A stretch of DNA of 64,000 nucleotides from Bacillus sp. FJAT-29937 (GCF_001509555.1 NZ_LMAS01000005.1:257507-321506), one strand, 5' to 3'; counted from the stretch's first letter, positions 8,041 to 17,185 are shown. Translations and numbers: made by a program. Notes: generated by a model from the letters alone, not told the origin.

Positions 8041-8444
8041 TCATAGCACTCGTTTTTGTTGGGAACCGAAGAAAACAAGCACTATGAAGCTTTCATAGCG
8101 CTCGTTTTTGTTGAGAGCCAATGAAAACAAGCACTATGAAGCTTTCATAGCGCTCGTTTTTGTTGAGAGCCAATGAAAACACGCACTATGAAGCTTTCAT
8201 AGCACTCGTTTTTGTTGAGAACCGAAGAGAACACGCACTATGAAGCCTTCATAGCACCCGTTTTTGTTGAGAGCCAATGAAAACACGCACTATGAAGCTT
8301 TCATAGCACTCGTTCTTGTTGGGAACCGAAGAAAACACGCACTATGAAGCTTTCATAGCACTCGTTTTTGTCGGGAACCGAAGAAAACACGCACTATGAA
8401 GCTTTCATGGCACTCATTTTTATTGAGAGCCAAAGAAAACTCGT
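8041..8444. repeat. Tandem 52-bp hairpin repeat array, eight units (family A)
   Basis: Units start at 8041, 8093, 8145, 8197, 8249, 8301, 8353 and 8405, always 52 bp apart. The last one decays after about 40 bp. Each begins TCATAGCACTCGTTTTTGTT and ends with GCACTATGAA. At each boundary CTATGAA and TTCATAG form a 7-bp hairpin with a 3-nt loop (GCT or GCC); only the last boundary has one T-G pair. Inside a unit GTTTT can pair with AAAAC. No open frame runs through it. From 8445 to 8707 I see nothing else. Confidence 0.96.
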
Positions 8445-8707
8445 CTCCTGAGATGTACACATTGCATCACAAGTAAAAAATATAGAAAGCAGGTTATTAA
8501 ATGAAATACTTCGCAGTTTTATTGCCAATGCTAAATGAAGAATAAAGATCAAGAGTATTTTTATAAGTGCCGATTCACAATTGAATGTAGATTTACACTT
8601 TTTTCTTCGTGTGTCCATAATTATATTAACATTCATTTATGATAATTCTCAGTATTTGGTCATAAAATATAAATAAGGCAAAGAAGATGAATGCGGAGGA
8701 TGGAAGT

Positions 8708-9235
8708 ATGAGTGATGGGGTTAGATTAAGGCCGCTGGAAAGAGTGGACTTAGGATTTGTCCATAAATTAAACATCAATGCCAACGTGATGTCCTATTGG
8801 TTTGAAGAACCATATGAGGCTTTCGTTGAATTACAGGATCTGTATGATAAACATATTCACGATCAAGGTGAACGTCGATTTATTGTGGAAAAAAGCGGCG
8901 AGATGGTCGGCCTTGTAGAATTAGTAGAAATTGATTATATCCACCGGAGAGCAGAGTTCCAAATCATTATTGATCCCAATCATCAGGGACACGGTTATGC
9001 AAAGGAAGCAACGCACCGTGCTATGGATTATGCTTTTTCGGTATTAAACCTCTATAAACTCTATTTAATTGTAGACAAAAATAATGAAAAAGCGATTCAT
9101 ATTTATAAAAAACTGGGATTTCATTTTGAAGGTGAATTGATTGACGAGTTTTTTGTGGATGGCGAGTATCATAATGCCATTAGAATGTGTATGTTTCAGC
9201 ATCAGTACTTGGGGAGTAATTCGATGGATGCCTAA
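8708..9235 (+). CDS. speG: Spermidine N1-acetyltransferase
   Basis: This 175-residue GNAT enzyme closely follows enterobacterial SpeG as I remember it. Shared stretches include [14 protein letters not shown]-like [56 protein letters not shown] and [12 protein letters not shown]. The acetyl-CoA loop is [10 protein letters not shown]. SpeG acetylates spermidine and spermine in the cytoplasm and lowers toxic polyamine levels. The ATG at 8708 is preferred to 8687 because GGAGG sits 8 nt before it and because it gives the usual SpeG N-terminus. Its presence in the same window as speD and an aminopropyltransferase gives synthesis and detoxification side by side, though not in one operon. Confidence 0.94.
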   Translation: MSDGVRLRPLERVDLGFVHKLNINANVMSYWFEEPYEAFVELQDLYDKHIHDQGERRFIVEKSGEMVGLVELVEIDYIHRRAEFQIIIDPNHQGHGYAKEATHRAMDYAFSVLNLYKLYLIVDKNNEKAIHIYKKLGFHFEGELIDEFFVDGEYHNAIRMCMFQHQYLGSNSMDA

Positions 9236-9242
9236 TTTATGG

Positions 9243-9270
9243 AGAACTTTAAAGAGTTCTTCTTTTTTTT
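9243..9270 (+). terminator. Intrinsic terminator
   Basis: AGAACT pairs with AGTTCT across 6 nt and is followed by a T-rich run, just after the speG stop. Confidence 0.8.
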
Positions 9271-9472
9271 GAAAATTAAATTGTCTTTGGATTTATTGAA
9301 CAAGCCTTGATGTATGAAGTAATCACCAGCGCAGAGAAATGAAGCCAACGACATTTACATACTTGATTGGGAGTAGACACTCATGAAAGATTTTCGTTCA
9401 TATCAATTGACAATAGCTCCTGCTAATCAGTTTAATTAAAATAACATTAATACATATCTATAGGGGATGGCG

Positions 9473-10387
9473 ATGGAGATTCAGCAGTTGGAATTATTGC
9501 AGAGAACGATTGATTATATTGATGAACATATAAAAGAAGAAATAAATGCTGAGGAATTAGCTAAAATAGCCGGATATTCACCGTTTCATTTTTACCGAAT
9601 TTTTCGCAAAGTTCTTGGTTACACAATAATGGACTATGTTGTAAAAAGAAAGCTGCAGCATGCCTTATATGAATTAGCCAGCGGGAAAAAAGTCCTTCAA
9701 ATTGCTTTAGATTATGGATTTGAAACACATGCTGGATTTACGAAGGCCTTTAAAAAATGCTTTGGCAGCCCACCCAGTTTATATAAGCTTCATTGTCCAA
9801 TTTCACCTCCTCATAAATTAAATTTAAAAGATTTGTTTGAAAAAAATCTTGGCGGTATTGTTTTGCAGCCGAAGATTATCACAAGGGAGTCGTTCTGGGT
9901 TGCTGGAAAAAAGATTGAAAGTTATGTGCCAAATGTTAATTACACAAGAGATGCTCCAGCCTTTTGGGATCAGGATGGCCTAAATGATGGTTCCGTTGAA
10001 AGGGCACTATATGAAACATTGTCTCCAAAAAATCATGGGGAATATTGTATTAATTTAACTAACGCTATCCATCAAGATTATTTTACGTATTTATTTGCGG
10101 TTGAGTTAAATCATCAGGAAGAACTCCCGGCTGGCTTTATGAAGTTTAAAATTCCGGAGACTGTTTATGCCATTTTTAAAACACCGCTCGTTGAAAAAGA
10201 ACAATTCGCTTCAGCCATTAAAGGAACTTGGCGATATATTTTAGAGGGTTGGTTCCCATGCTCTTCATATGAAGTCGATGAAAGAGGCTATGACTTTGAA
10301 TACTATGATGAACATTGCCATTATTGGGATTATGAGAGAATCTATATGGAAATTCATTTGCCGATAAAAGAAAAATCTAGAGGATAA
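9473..10387 (+). CDS. AraC-family regulator with GyrI-like effector domain
   Basis: The N-terminal 110 residues hold two helix-turn-helix units of the AraC/XylS type (INAEELAKIAGYSPFHFYRI and VLQIALDYGFETHAGFTKAF). The C-terminal 180 residues match the GyrI/BmrR-like small-molecule binding fold (VYAIFKTPLV and a WRYILEGWFP segment, ending in YWDYERIYMEIHLPI). Proteins of this build act as drug or small-molecule responsive activators. The ATG at 9473 is chosen because AGGGG (9462-9466) lies 6 nt before it; the ATG at 9467 would abut that element. The convergent MFS transporter next door is a reasonable but unproven target. Confidence 0.85.
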   Translation: MEIQQLELLQRTIDYIDEHIKEEINAEELAKIAGYSPFHFYRIFRKVLGYTIMDYVVKRKLQHALYELASGKKVLQIALDYGFETHAGFTKAFKKCFGSPPSLYKLHCPISPPHKLNLKDLFEKNLGGIVLQPKIITRESFWVAGKKIESYVPNVNYTRDAPAFWDQDGLNDGSVERALYETLSPKNHGEYCINLTNAIHQDYFTYLFAVELNHQEELPAGFMKFKIPETVYAIFKTPLVEKEQFASAIKGTWRYILEGWFPCSSYEVDERGYDFEYYDEHCHYWDYERIYMEIHLPIKEKSRG

Positions 10388-10412
10388 GAATATTTATCCT
10401 CTAGATTTTTTT
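10374..10412. terminator. Bidirectional terminator overlapping two gene ends
   Basis: TCTAGAGGATAA pairs with TTATCCTCTAGA with a T run on the right. The stem includes the stop codons of both the AraC-type gene and the convergent MFS gene. Confidence 0.85.
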
Positions 10413-11626
10413 AGTACGGTCCTATATAAAAATAAAACAGGTGTTAATAAAAGAGCACTAGCTATGATTGCTGCTTTAATCGTAAAACCTGAAGCAATAA
10501 ATCCAATGATGGGACCTCCTCCGATTTGTCCAATTGCGTCTACTTGGCCTTTTACAGAAAAGAATGTTGCTCGTATAGAAGAGTCGGGGATAATCTTATT
10601 GAGCCAAATATCCTCCAAAGGATACATAGCTTGTCTTGCCACTTGAATGAGAATATAAAAGGTAAGCAGACTGATAAAGCTAGTTGAAAAAGCAAAGCCT
10701 AATAAAGAACATATAATTAGGAAGCTCCCGACAAAGAGTGCGACATAAATCTTGTTCAGCTGCTGATAGAAGGGACTTCGATTTAAATTGTGGAGAACTA
10801 CAGACGATAGAAGAACGACCACAAATTGGACCCCGCCTAATAAAATAACAAAACTTTGATTAGTAAAAGCTGCTAGATTAGCTGCTTCAAAGAAATGAGA
10901 AATCCATAATCGATCAAATCCTTCACTGTAAAATCCAACAAACAAAGCAATAAGGAAGAGCAATCTCATCAAATAGTTAGCTCTTGAATAAACAATAATT
11001 ATCTCCAAATTTCCTTTCATGTTTGCCCATGTTGATGTTCGATTCACTTTATCTAATGGCTGAAAGTTTTCCTCTTTCATAAAAAGGATTAAGTAGATGC
11101 CAAGTCCAACCATGCATAGACCGCCAATGATAATAGGAAGATTGATCATAAAATATCCAGTAATTATACTTAAAGGAATCGCAATCATCTTCCCAAGATT
11201 ACCAGCCTGCGCACCTGTTATAAATGCAGAAGAAGCACGTTCTTCCCCAATTTCATCGGCAATCCATGCCTGAAGGGATCCGCTAGTAAAGGTGTACCCA
11301 ATGCCCCAAAGGATTTGAGCGATAATCACTGTTGTAAAAAGTGGAAATAACCCCTCCACGAGAAAGCCAATTCCAATTAAACAGTATCCAATCACGATGG
11401 AAAGCTTTCGGCTTTTCACATCTGATAAAACTCCGGTTGGGATTTCAAATAAGAAAACAGTCAATTCTAAAACCGTACCCACTAAAACAAGCTCAAGCGG
11501 ATTAAGCTTGACGATTTGCACATGGTATAACAAATTTACCGTAAAAATAAAAGTGAAGAAAAACTGCGAAAAGAAACATGTATAAATGTAAACGTGATAT
11601 GGACTTTTTATGTTGAATAAATTCAT
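10394..11626 (-). CDS. MFS transporter (12 helices)
   Basis: The 410-residue protein has the major facilitator pattern: about twelve hydrophobic helices, a motif-A-like loop GVLSDVKSRKLSIVIGY between helices 2 and 3, and a charged central loop near residues 185-205. The helix 4 segment WGIGYTFTSGSLQAWIADE resembles the DHA3-type (macrolide or tetracycline-like) efflux group, but substrate cannot be assigned. The start has an AGGAGGTAAC site. It faces the AraC/GyrI-type regulator tail to tail, which suggests, without proof, a drug-response pair. Confidence 0.82.
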   Translation of the reverse strand: MNLFNIKSPYHVYIYTCFFSQFFFTFIFTVNLLYHVQIVKLNPLELVLVGTVLELTVFLFEIPTGVLSDVKSRKLSIVIGYCLIGIGFLVEGLFPLFTTVIIAQILWGIGYTFTSGSLQAWIADEIGEERASSAFITGAQAGNLGKMIAIPLSIITGYFMINLPIIIGGLCMVGLGIYLILFMKEENFQPLDKVNRTSTWANMKGNLEIIIVYSRANYLMRLLFLIALFVGFYSEGFDRLWISHFFEAANLAAFTNQSFVILLGGVQFVVVLLSSVVLHNLNRSPFYQQLNKIYVALFVGSFLIICSLLGFAFSTSFISLLTFYILIQVARQAMYPLEDIWLNKIIPDSSIRATFFSVKGQVDAIGQIGGGPIIGFIASGFTIKAAIIASALLLTPVLFLYRTVLKKSRG

Positions 11627-11790
11627 TTTGTTACCTCCTCCAATTGATTATAAGAAGGAGGCAGAATTTTTTCTTTTCCAAATTTGCGATATTAAAAGTC
11701 AGTTCCTTCTGCGACGAGCATCTGACAAGTTTCGAGATATTTCCCAGGAAAATGTCCGTTTTATGTAAAAAACTGGTGAACAATGACAAG

Positions 11791-11823
11791 AAAAAAATCC
11801 TCCCTTAAAAAAGGAGGACTTTT
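11791..11823 (-). terminator. Intrinsic terminator of putP
   Basis: On the minus strand TCCTCCTT pairs with AAGGGAGGA (one bulge) around a TTTT loop and ends in a run of seven T. The same stem has T residues on the other side and may work both ways. Confidence 0.8.
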
Positions 11824-11826
11824 CTA

Positions 11827-13305
11827 TCATTCACTCTTCAGTAATCTAACGCTTTCATCAAACTCTTTCTCAATTTCCTCGTTGCGTTTATAGGTCATTA
11901 AGCTGACAATAAGGGTAAGGATTAAGTTGATAGCGAAACCTGGTACGATTTCGTAGAGAGTGTCTCCAAGACCGGCATTTTTCCAAATGATAACCGTCAA
12001 AGCACCAGCGATCATACCAACAATCGCTCCCCAGTTCGTCATCTTCTTCCAGTATAAGCTTAAAATAATAGTTGGACCAAATGCTGCACCAAAGCCAGCC
12101 CAAGCATAAGCAACTAGACCTAAAATCGTATCATTTTGCTCGAAAGCAAGAACTGCTGCAATAAGGGAAACAGCTAATACTGCCATACGTCCAAAGAATA
12201 CATATTCTTTATCAGTTCCATTTCTTCTCAATAATACTTTATACAGATCCTCTGTCAGTGCACTTGAAGTAACAATTAATTGGGAAGAAATTGTGCTCAT
12301 AATTGCTGCTAGAACGGCTGCTAACAGGAAGCCTGCAAATAAAGGATGGAAGACAATCTGTCCTAAAGTTAGGAATATTGCTTCAGGATTATCTAACGTA
12401 TATTGAGTGTTTTGATGGAAAAAGGCAAGTCCAATCAAAGCTGTAAAAATAGTTCCTAATAAGGAGAAAATCATCCAGCCAATCCCGATGCGACGAGCAC
12501 TCTTTGTTTCTTTAACAGAAGTAATCGCCATAAAACGAACGATAATATGAGGCTGACCAAAATAGCCTAATCCCCATGCCATTGCTGAGATAATTCCAAT
12601 TGTTGTTGTTCCTTTAAAGAAATCGAGTAATGTTGGATCAATTTCTCTAACAGTCGCAAAAGTTTCGCCTAATCCGCCTGTATGTGATAAAGCCAAAATT
12701 GGAACAAGAAGTAATGCAACCAACATCATTAGACCCTGAATAAAGTCAGTGTAGCTAACTGCCAGGAAGCCGCCAAATAATGTATAGGCTACCGTAACAC
12801 CGCCAACAATTAAGAGTCCAGTATGATAGCTCGTTCCAAATGAGCTCTTGAAAAATACTGCCCCTGCTACCATTCCGGAAGACACATAGAATGTAAAGAA
12901 AATAAGAATAACAATTCCAGAAACAATTCTTAATAATTTAGTTGTGTCTTTAAAGCGATTTTCAAGATAGCCGGGAATTGTGATTGAATCATTCGCTACT
13001 TGTGTGTAGGTACGTAATCTAGGTGCAACTAACAACCAGTTCAAATAGGCGCCAATCGTTAATCCAATAGCAATCCAAGCATCTGCTAAACCGCTTACAT
13101 AAATTCCGCCAGGCAATCCCATTAACAGCCAGCCGCTCATATCTGCGGCACCAGCACTAAGAGCTGTAACTGCAGGACCAAGAGAACGACCGCCAAGCAT
13201 ATAATCCGTCAGATCACTAGTTTTTCGATACGAATACCAGCCAATTATGAGCATAGCTACCATATAAATACCGATGGAAACAAGCTGAAGACCTATATCT
13301 GACAT
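11827..13305 (-). CDS. putP: Sodium/proline symporter
   Basis: The protein (492 residues) belongs to the SSS family and has the PutP/OpuE features: DYMLGGRSLGPAVTALSAGAAD-type helix 1-2 region, GWLLMGLPGG, SITIPGYLENRF, GGFLAVSYTDFIQG and the GYFGQPHIIVRFMA loop. It takes up proline with sodium, for nutrition or osmoprotection. The ATG at 13305 is preferred because GGAGGGATG lies before it; the ATG at 13320 would overlap that ribosome binding site. The name putP rather than opuE is a judgement call since both have this length. A weak CodY-like box (13399-13413) lies upstream. Confidence 0.92.
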   Translation of the reverse strand: MSDIGLQLVSIGIYMVAMLIIGWYSYRKTSDLTDYMLGGRSLGPAVTALSAGAADMSGWLLMGLPGGIYVSGLADAWIAIGLTIGAYLNWLLVAPRLRTYTQVANDSITIPGYLENRFKDTTKLLRIVSGIVILIFFTFYVSSGMVAGAVFFKSSFGTSYHTGLLIVGGVTVAYTLFGGFLAVSYTDFIQGLMMLVALLLVPILALSHTGGLGETFATVREIDPTLLDFFKGTTTIGIISAMAWGLGYFGQPHIIVRFMAITSVKETKSARRIGIGWMIFSLLGTIFTALIGLAFFHQNTQYTLDNPEAIFLTLGQIVFHPLFAGFLLAAVLAAIMSTISSQLIVTSSALTEDLYKVLLRRNGTDKEYVFFGRMAVLAVSLIAAVLAFEQNDTILGLVAYAWAGFGAAFGPTIILSLYWKKMTNWGAIVGMIAGALTVIIWKNAGLGDTLYEIVPGFAINLILTLIVSLMTYKRNEEIEKEFDESVRLLKSE

Positions 13306-13561
13306 TTTACATCCCTCCAATTTTTTTGAAAAAATTTATAAAACAAAGAAAAAAGACTATTCGTATTCTAACATTATTCGACATAAAATGCGATGTGAAA
13401 TTATTTGAAAATAAAAGTAAAAATATTCTAAAATATCATTACTTTCCACTAAGAAGCCATAAAATATTCGCATCTGAGAAGCTGTGAAATAGATCCATTT
13501 GGTGTATAATCTCACAAGTGGTAATATCTATACATGAGTAAATAAATGATTGGGTGAACAA

Positions 13562-14758
13562 ATGAGAAAAGAAGAATCTTTAAAAGTAAAATCTGCATTT
13601 GTGAAGAATTTTCAAAGCGGCTATCCGCTTATTTCTGAGGATTCAATTATCAAAATGCCGGTTGGTATTGAAGAAGGAACGATTATTAACTTGTTTGATG
13701 AGAAAAATCGGTATTTAGCAACAGGTTATTATGGCAAGCAAAATAAGGGCAGGGGCTGGATTTTAACGAGAAATCAGCAGGAATTGATTAATCAGGACTT
13801 TTTTGAAAAAAGGCTTAAAAAAGCTTTGGATAATAGAAAAGCTTTTTTTGATGACCAGGAAACAACGGCCTTTCGTGTTTTCAACGGGGAAGGTGACGGA
13901 ATCGGCGGACTGACGATCGACTACTTTGCTGGATATTATTTAGCTACTTGGTATAGTGAGGGGATCTATCAGTTTAAAAATGATATTTTACAAGCTTTAT
14001 TCCAGGTAGCAGATGTGAAAGGGGTTTACGAAAAGAAACGGTTTGACTTAAAGGGAACTTACATAGAGGATGATGATTTTGTTGCAGGGGAGCGTGCCGT
14101 CTTTCCACTTATAGTAAAAGAAAATGGCATCAACTTCGCGATATATCTGAATGACGGGGCCATGGTGGGTGTTTTCTTGGACCAAAGGAATGTCCGCAAG
14201 GCAATACGGGAAAAGTACGCAAAAGGAAAAAACGTATTAAATACATTTTCCTATACAGGAGCATTTTCTGTAGCAGCTGCTTTAGGCGGGGCTTTGAAAA
14301 CTACAAGTGTGGACCTTGCTAACCGAAGTAAGGGTAAGACAATTGAACAGTTCAGTGTGAACGAAATAAAATATGAAGCTCACGATATTATTGTAGAAGA
14401 TGTATTTCATTATTTTAAATATGCTGTAAGAAAGCAATTAAAATTCGAGATGGTCATTCTTGATCCACCAAGCTTCGCACGTTCTAAAAAACATATCTTT
14501 AGTGCAGGGAAGGATTATCCGGCTTTACTCGAGCAAGCGATTCAAATCACTGAAAATAATGGAATGATCGTTGCCTCAACGAATTGCAGTACGTTTGATA
14601 TGAAAAAATTCAAGGGATTTATTGAAAAGGCATTTAAGCAAACAGAAAGTAAATATACAATTCTTGAGGAATTTAGCCTCCCAGAGGATTTTAAAACTCT
14701 GAAGGAATTTAAAGAAGGCAACTATCTTAAAGTAGCGATTATTAAAAAGTTGACCTAA
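13562..14758 (+). CDS. RlmI-like class I SAM-dependent RNA methyltransferase
   Basis: The 398-residue protein has the architecture of RlmI/YwbD enzymes: an N-terminal PUA-like domain (about 1-80, including GTIINLFDEKNRYLATGYY), a middle linker domain with a FRVFNGEGDGIGGLTIDYF segment, and a C-terminal Rossmann methyltransferase. NTFSYTGAFSVAAALGG is the AdoMet site and VILDPPSF the catalytic motif IV. RlmI makes 5-methylcytosine in 23S rRNA; the exact base here is unknown. The ATG at 13562 has only a weak GGTGA element; a TTG 12 nt upstream is possible. TATAAT at 13505-13510 is a likely -10 box. Confidence 0.9.
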   Translation: MRKEESLKVKSAFVKNFQSGYPLISEDSIIKMPVGIEEGTIINLFDEKNRYLATGYYGKQNKGRGWILTRNQQELINQDFFEKRLKKALDNRKAFFDDQETTAFRVFNGEGDGIGGLTIDYFAGYYLATWYSEGIYQFKNDILQALFQVADVKGVYEKKRFDLKGTYIEDDDFVAGERAVFPLIVKENGINFAIYLNDGAMVGVFLDQRNVRKAIREKYAKGKNVLNTFSYTGAFSVAAALGGALKTTSVDLANRSKGKTIEQFSVNEIKYEAHDIIVEDVFHYFKYAVRKQLKFEMVILDPPSFARSKKHIFSAGKDYPALLEQAIQITENNGMIVASTNCSTFDMKKFKGFIEKAFKQTESKYTILEEFSLPEDFKTLKEFKEGNYLKVAIIKKLT

Positions 14759-14764
14759 AAAAAG

Positions 14765-14808
14765 AGGCTGTCCTCTAGGGTGCTTACACCTTAAGGACAG
14801 CCTTATTT
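14765..14808. terminator. Bidirectional terminator between convergent genes
   Basis: AGGCTGTCCT pairs with AGGACAGCCT (14765-14774 with 14794-14803), flanked by A and T runs on both sides. Confidence 0.88.
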
Positions 14809-14814
14809 TATTTA

Positions 14815-16092
14815 TTATGCTGATTTTTGAATAGCAGTGATGTATTCTTTTCCTTTTTTGTTGTCAAAACGGCCTTCCCACTTAGACATAACAACTGCCG
14901 CTAGTGAGTTGCCAATTACGTTAACAACAGTACGGGCCATATCTAGAATACGGTCGATTCCCGCAATAAAGGCAAGACCTTCAAGTGGAATTCCGACAGA
15001 GCCTAATGTTGCTAATAGAACGACAAAGGATACTCCAGGGACACCGGCAATTCCTTTTGATGTAACCATCAGTACTAACATTAGTGTAATTTGTTGCGTA
15101 ATGCTCAAATCGATTCCATACATTTGGGCAATAAAGATGGCCGCAAGTGCTTGATAAAGGGTAGAGCCGTCTAAGTTAAATGAATAACCGGTTGGAATAA
15201 CAAAGGAAACAACATCTTTCGGACAGCCGTATTTCTCCATTTTTTCCATTACTTTAGGCAATACCGTTTCTGAACTTGATGTTGAATAGGCTAAGATGAG
15301 TTCGTCTTTTAAGATTTTCATGAGATTAAAGACACTTATTCCACAAATCTTCGCAATTCCACCTAAAACAACAACTACGAATAAAGCCATAGTTACATAC
15401 ACTAAGATGAGTAATTTTCCAAGGGGTATTAATGAATTAACCCCAAATTTTGAAACGGTAACTCCAATTAGGGCAAAAACACCAAATGGAGCGAACTTCA
15501 TAATTTGATTTGTTACCCAGAACATCGCGTCTGCAGTACCTTGGAAGAAAGCAAGAACTGGTTTTCCTCTTTCACCGATAGCAGCAATCCCTAACCCAAA
15601 CATAACCGCAAAGAAAATAATAGCAAGCATATCTCCATTTGCCAAAGATTGAATGATGTTAGATGGAACAATATTGACAAAAGTATCGGCAAAGCTGTGA
15701 CTCTGTACTTCTTCAGTTGTGTTCACATATTGTTGGATATCCCCTTTAGCCAGCTTGGAAATATCAAGCCCTACACCAGGCTTAACAATATTAGCTGCAA
15801 GTAATCCAACGATAATGGCAATCGTTGTTACAATTTCAAAATAAAGAATCGTTTTTCCGCCAAGTCTTCCTAATTTCTTCATGTCGCCAGTTCCAGCAAC
15901 GCCGAGAATTAATGTAGAAATAACAATTGGGACAACAATCATTTTAATTAGTCGAATAAAGATATCCCCGATTGGCTGTAGATAAGTTGCCACGTTAGGG
16001 TTTCCGTAAAATATCGCTCCGACAATAATCCCTAGAGTTAATCCGACAAGAATTTGATAAGCTAAGCTAAATTTGAACTTTTTCTTTTTCAT
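14815..16092 (-). CDS. gltP: Glutamate/aspartate:cation symporter (DAACS family)
   Basis: The 425-residue protein shows all hallmark segments of the GltP/GltT family: AYSTSSSETVLPKVM (hairpin 1), IPTGYSFNLDGSTLY (unwound helix 7 region), SKGIAGVPG (hairpin 2) and DRILDMARTVVNVIGN (helix 8, with the substrate-binding Asp and Arg). It imports glutamate or aspartate with protons or sodium. The ATG at 16092 has GAGAGGTGAT upstream. It lies downstream of glnK-glnL but is separated from them by a terminator, so it probably has its own promoter, near which a strong cre site lies. Confidence 0.93.
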   Translation of the reverse strand: MKKKKFKFSLAYQILVGLTLGIIVGAIFYGNPNVATYLQPIGDIFIRLIKMIVVPIVISTLILGVAGTGDMKKLGRLGGKTILYFEIVTTIAIIVGLLAANIVKPGVGLDISKLAKGDIQQYVNTTEEVQSHSFADTFVNIVPSNIIQSLANGDMLAIIFFAVMFGLGIAAIGERGKPVLAFFQGTADAMFWVTNQIMKFAPFGVFALIGVTVSKFGVNSLIPLGKLLILVYVTMALFVVVVLGGIAKICGISVFNLMKILKDELILAYSTSSSETVLPKVMEKMEKYGCPKDVVSFVIPTGYSFNLDGSTLYQALAAIFIAQMYGIDLSITQQITLMLVLMVTSKGIAGVPGVSFVVLLATLGSVGIPLEGLAFIAGIDRILDMARTVVNVIGNSLAAVVMSKWEGRFDNKKGKEYITAIQKSA

Positions 16093-16114
16093 CAAATCAC
16101 CTCTCCTTATATAA

Positions 16115-16128
16115 TGAAAACGCTTACT
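16115..16128 (-). promoter_or_regulatory. Candidate CcpA cre site upstream of gltP
   Basis: The minus strand reads AGTAAGCGTTTTCA, 13 of 14 positions of the cre consensus TGWAANCGNTNWCA. It lies 23 bp before the gltP start, a place where CcpA binding usually represses. Confidence 0.65.
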
Positions 16129-16215
16129 ATGTGATAGGAAAATAATAAATTAATTATATGGAGAAGTTACTGAATCCTACAAAATCCGACAATGCTTTAA
16201 AAAGTTTTATTGAAA

Positions 16216-16253
16216 AATAAAAAAACCCCACTTAAAATCATTTAAGTGATGGG
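16216..16253 (-). terminator. Intrinsic terminator of glnL
   Basis: On the minus strand CACTTAAA pairs with TTTAAGTG, extended by CCC/GGG, and ends in a long T run. It separates glnL from gltP. Confidence 0.85.
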
Positions 16254-16291
16254 CTTTCAATTTTTATTATGTCACTTGATGAATATCCAGA

Positions 16292-17185
16292 CTATGAGCC
16301 TTGATTGAATTTTTCCATTGTATCCATATACAAAACCTGCAGGAACTTTTTTATATTAATTTTTACTTTCATTGTTTCATTAGTGACTGTATCCATTTCT
16401 TTCATTCGCATCCTGATTTCATGAAAATCAAAATAGCGAGGGGCATAATATTCAAATGTAGGATTCGTGTAATCGAAAGTTCCTAATGAAGCTAAATTAT
16501 TAAGTGCTGCCATAATGGCTCTGCGGATTCGCTGTTCTATGGATTTAATTTCTTTTTTTATTTGGGGAGAGTCCGTATCATTCGAAATGGTGACTGCCTC
16601 GTATAATTCTTTCAAAGGAGGCAGTAGGGTGCTTCCATTCTTTTGATTTATTAAATATTCCATCATCAACACCATATCTTCGCTTCCTGCTTCACCGATA
16701 ATCCCTAAATCATTCAATATCGATAAGGCTATTTCTTTTACGCTTTGTTGTTTTTTCGCATGATTAGTTGATCCAATATGAGCCAGTGATTCTCGGATCG
16801 TTAATAGGGATTGTTTGAGGTGAAATTGTTCAGCTGTTCTCTTTAGGATGCTTTGGACTTCAACCCGATTGATTGGTTTGTGGATGAAGAATTCAACCCC
16901 TTTTTCATATGCTTCTCCGACCATTTCTTTATTTACTATTTGGGAAATCATAATAAACTGACCTTGAAACCCTTGCTTTCTTAATTGTTCGATGGTTTCA
17001 ATCCCATCCAGCTCAGGCATCAAAAAGTCAATTAAGACAAAATCAGGACGAGTTGAAAGGATGAGCTGAAGCGATTCATGTCCGCTTTCAGCCTCACCAA
17101 TGACATGGCCAAGTTCTCCATCGGCAATGATTTTTTTAAGCATACTACGGCTTGCCATGTCATCATCTATAATAAAATATCTCAG
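16292..17185 (-). CDS. glnL: Response regulator of the GlnK-GlnL system
   Basis: The protein has a receiver domain (DDD acidic pocket at residues 7-9, phospho-acceptor Asp53 in FVLIDFLMPELDG, and a conserved Lys in FIHKPINR) joined to the C-terminal YcbB-type domain found in B. subtilis GlnL (EQRIRRAIMAALNNLASLG and KINIKKFLQVLY). The first ATG (17158) would remove the acidic pocket. Reading upstream in frame gives R-Y-F-I-I-D-D-D, matching the GlnL N-terminus, and the codon before it is CTG at 17183-17185, overlapping the glnK stop as CTGA. A CTG start with translational coupling is therefore likely (297 residues). In B. subtilis this system responds to glutamine. Confidence 0.88.
   Translation of the reverse strand: MRYFIIDDDMASRSMLKKIIADGELGHVIGEAESGHESLQLILSTRPDFVLIDFLMPELDGIETIEQLRKQGFQGQFIMISQIVNKEMVGEAYEKGVEFFIHKPINRVEVQSILKRTAEQFHLKQSLLTIRESLAHIGSTNHAKKQQSVKEIALSILNDLGIIGEAGSEDMVLMMEYLINQKNGSTLLPPLKELYEAVTISNDTDSPQIKKEIKSIEQRIRRAIMAALNNLASLGTFDYTNPTFEYYAPRYFDFHEIRMRMKEMDTVTNETMKVKINIKKFLQVLYMDTMEKFNQGS

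Noticed and set aside
8041-8444. CRISPR array
   Set aside because: The whole 52-bp unit is conserved with no unique spacers, units abut directly, and no cas genes are near. The same holds for 23474-23889.
8394-8636. 80-residue minus-strand frame at the end of array A
   Set aside because: It runs from repeat sequence into AT-rich DNA without a ribosome binding site.
17156-17185. Frameshift or pseudogene in glnL
   Set aside because: The receiver motif reads through in one frame up to the glnK stop with no break; only the start codon is unusual.
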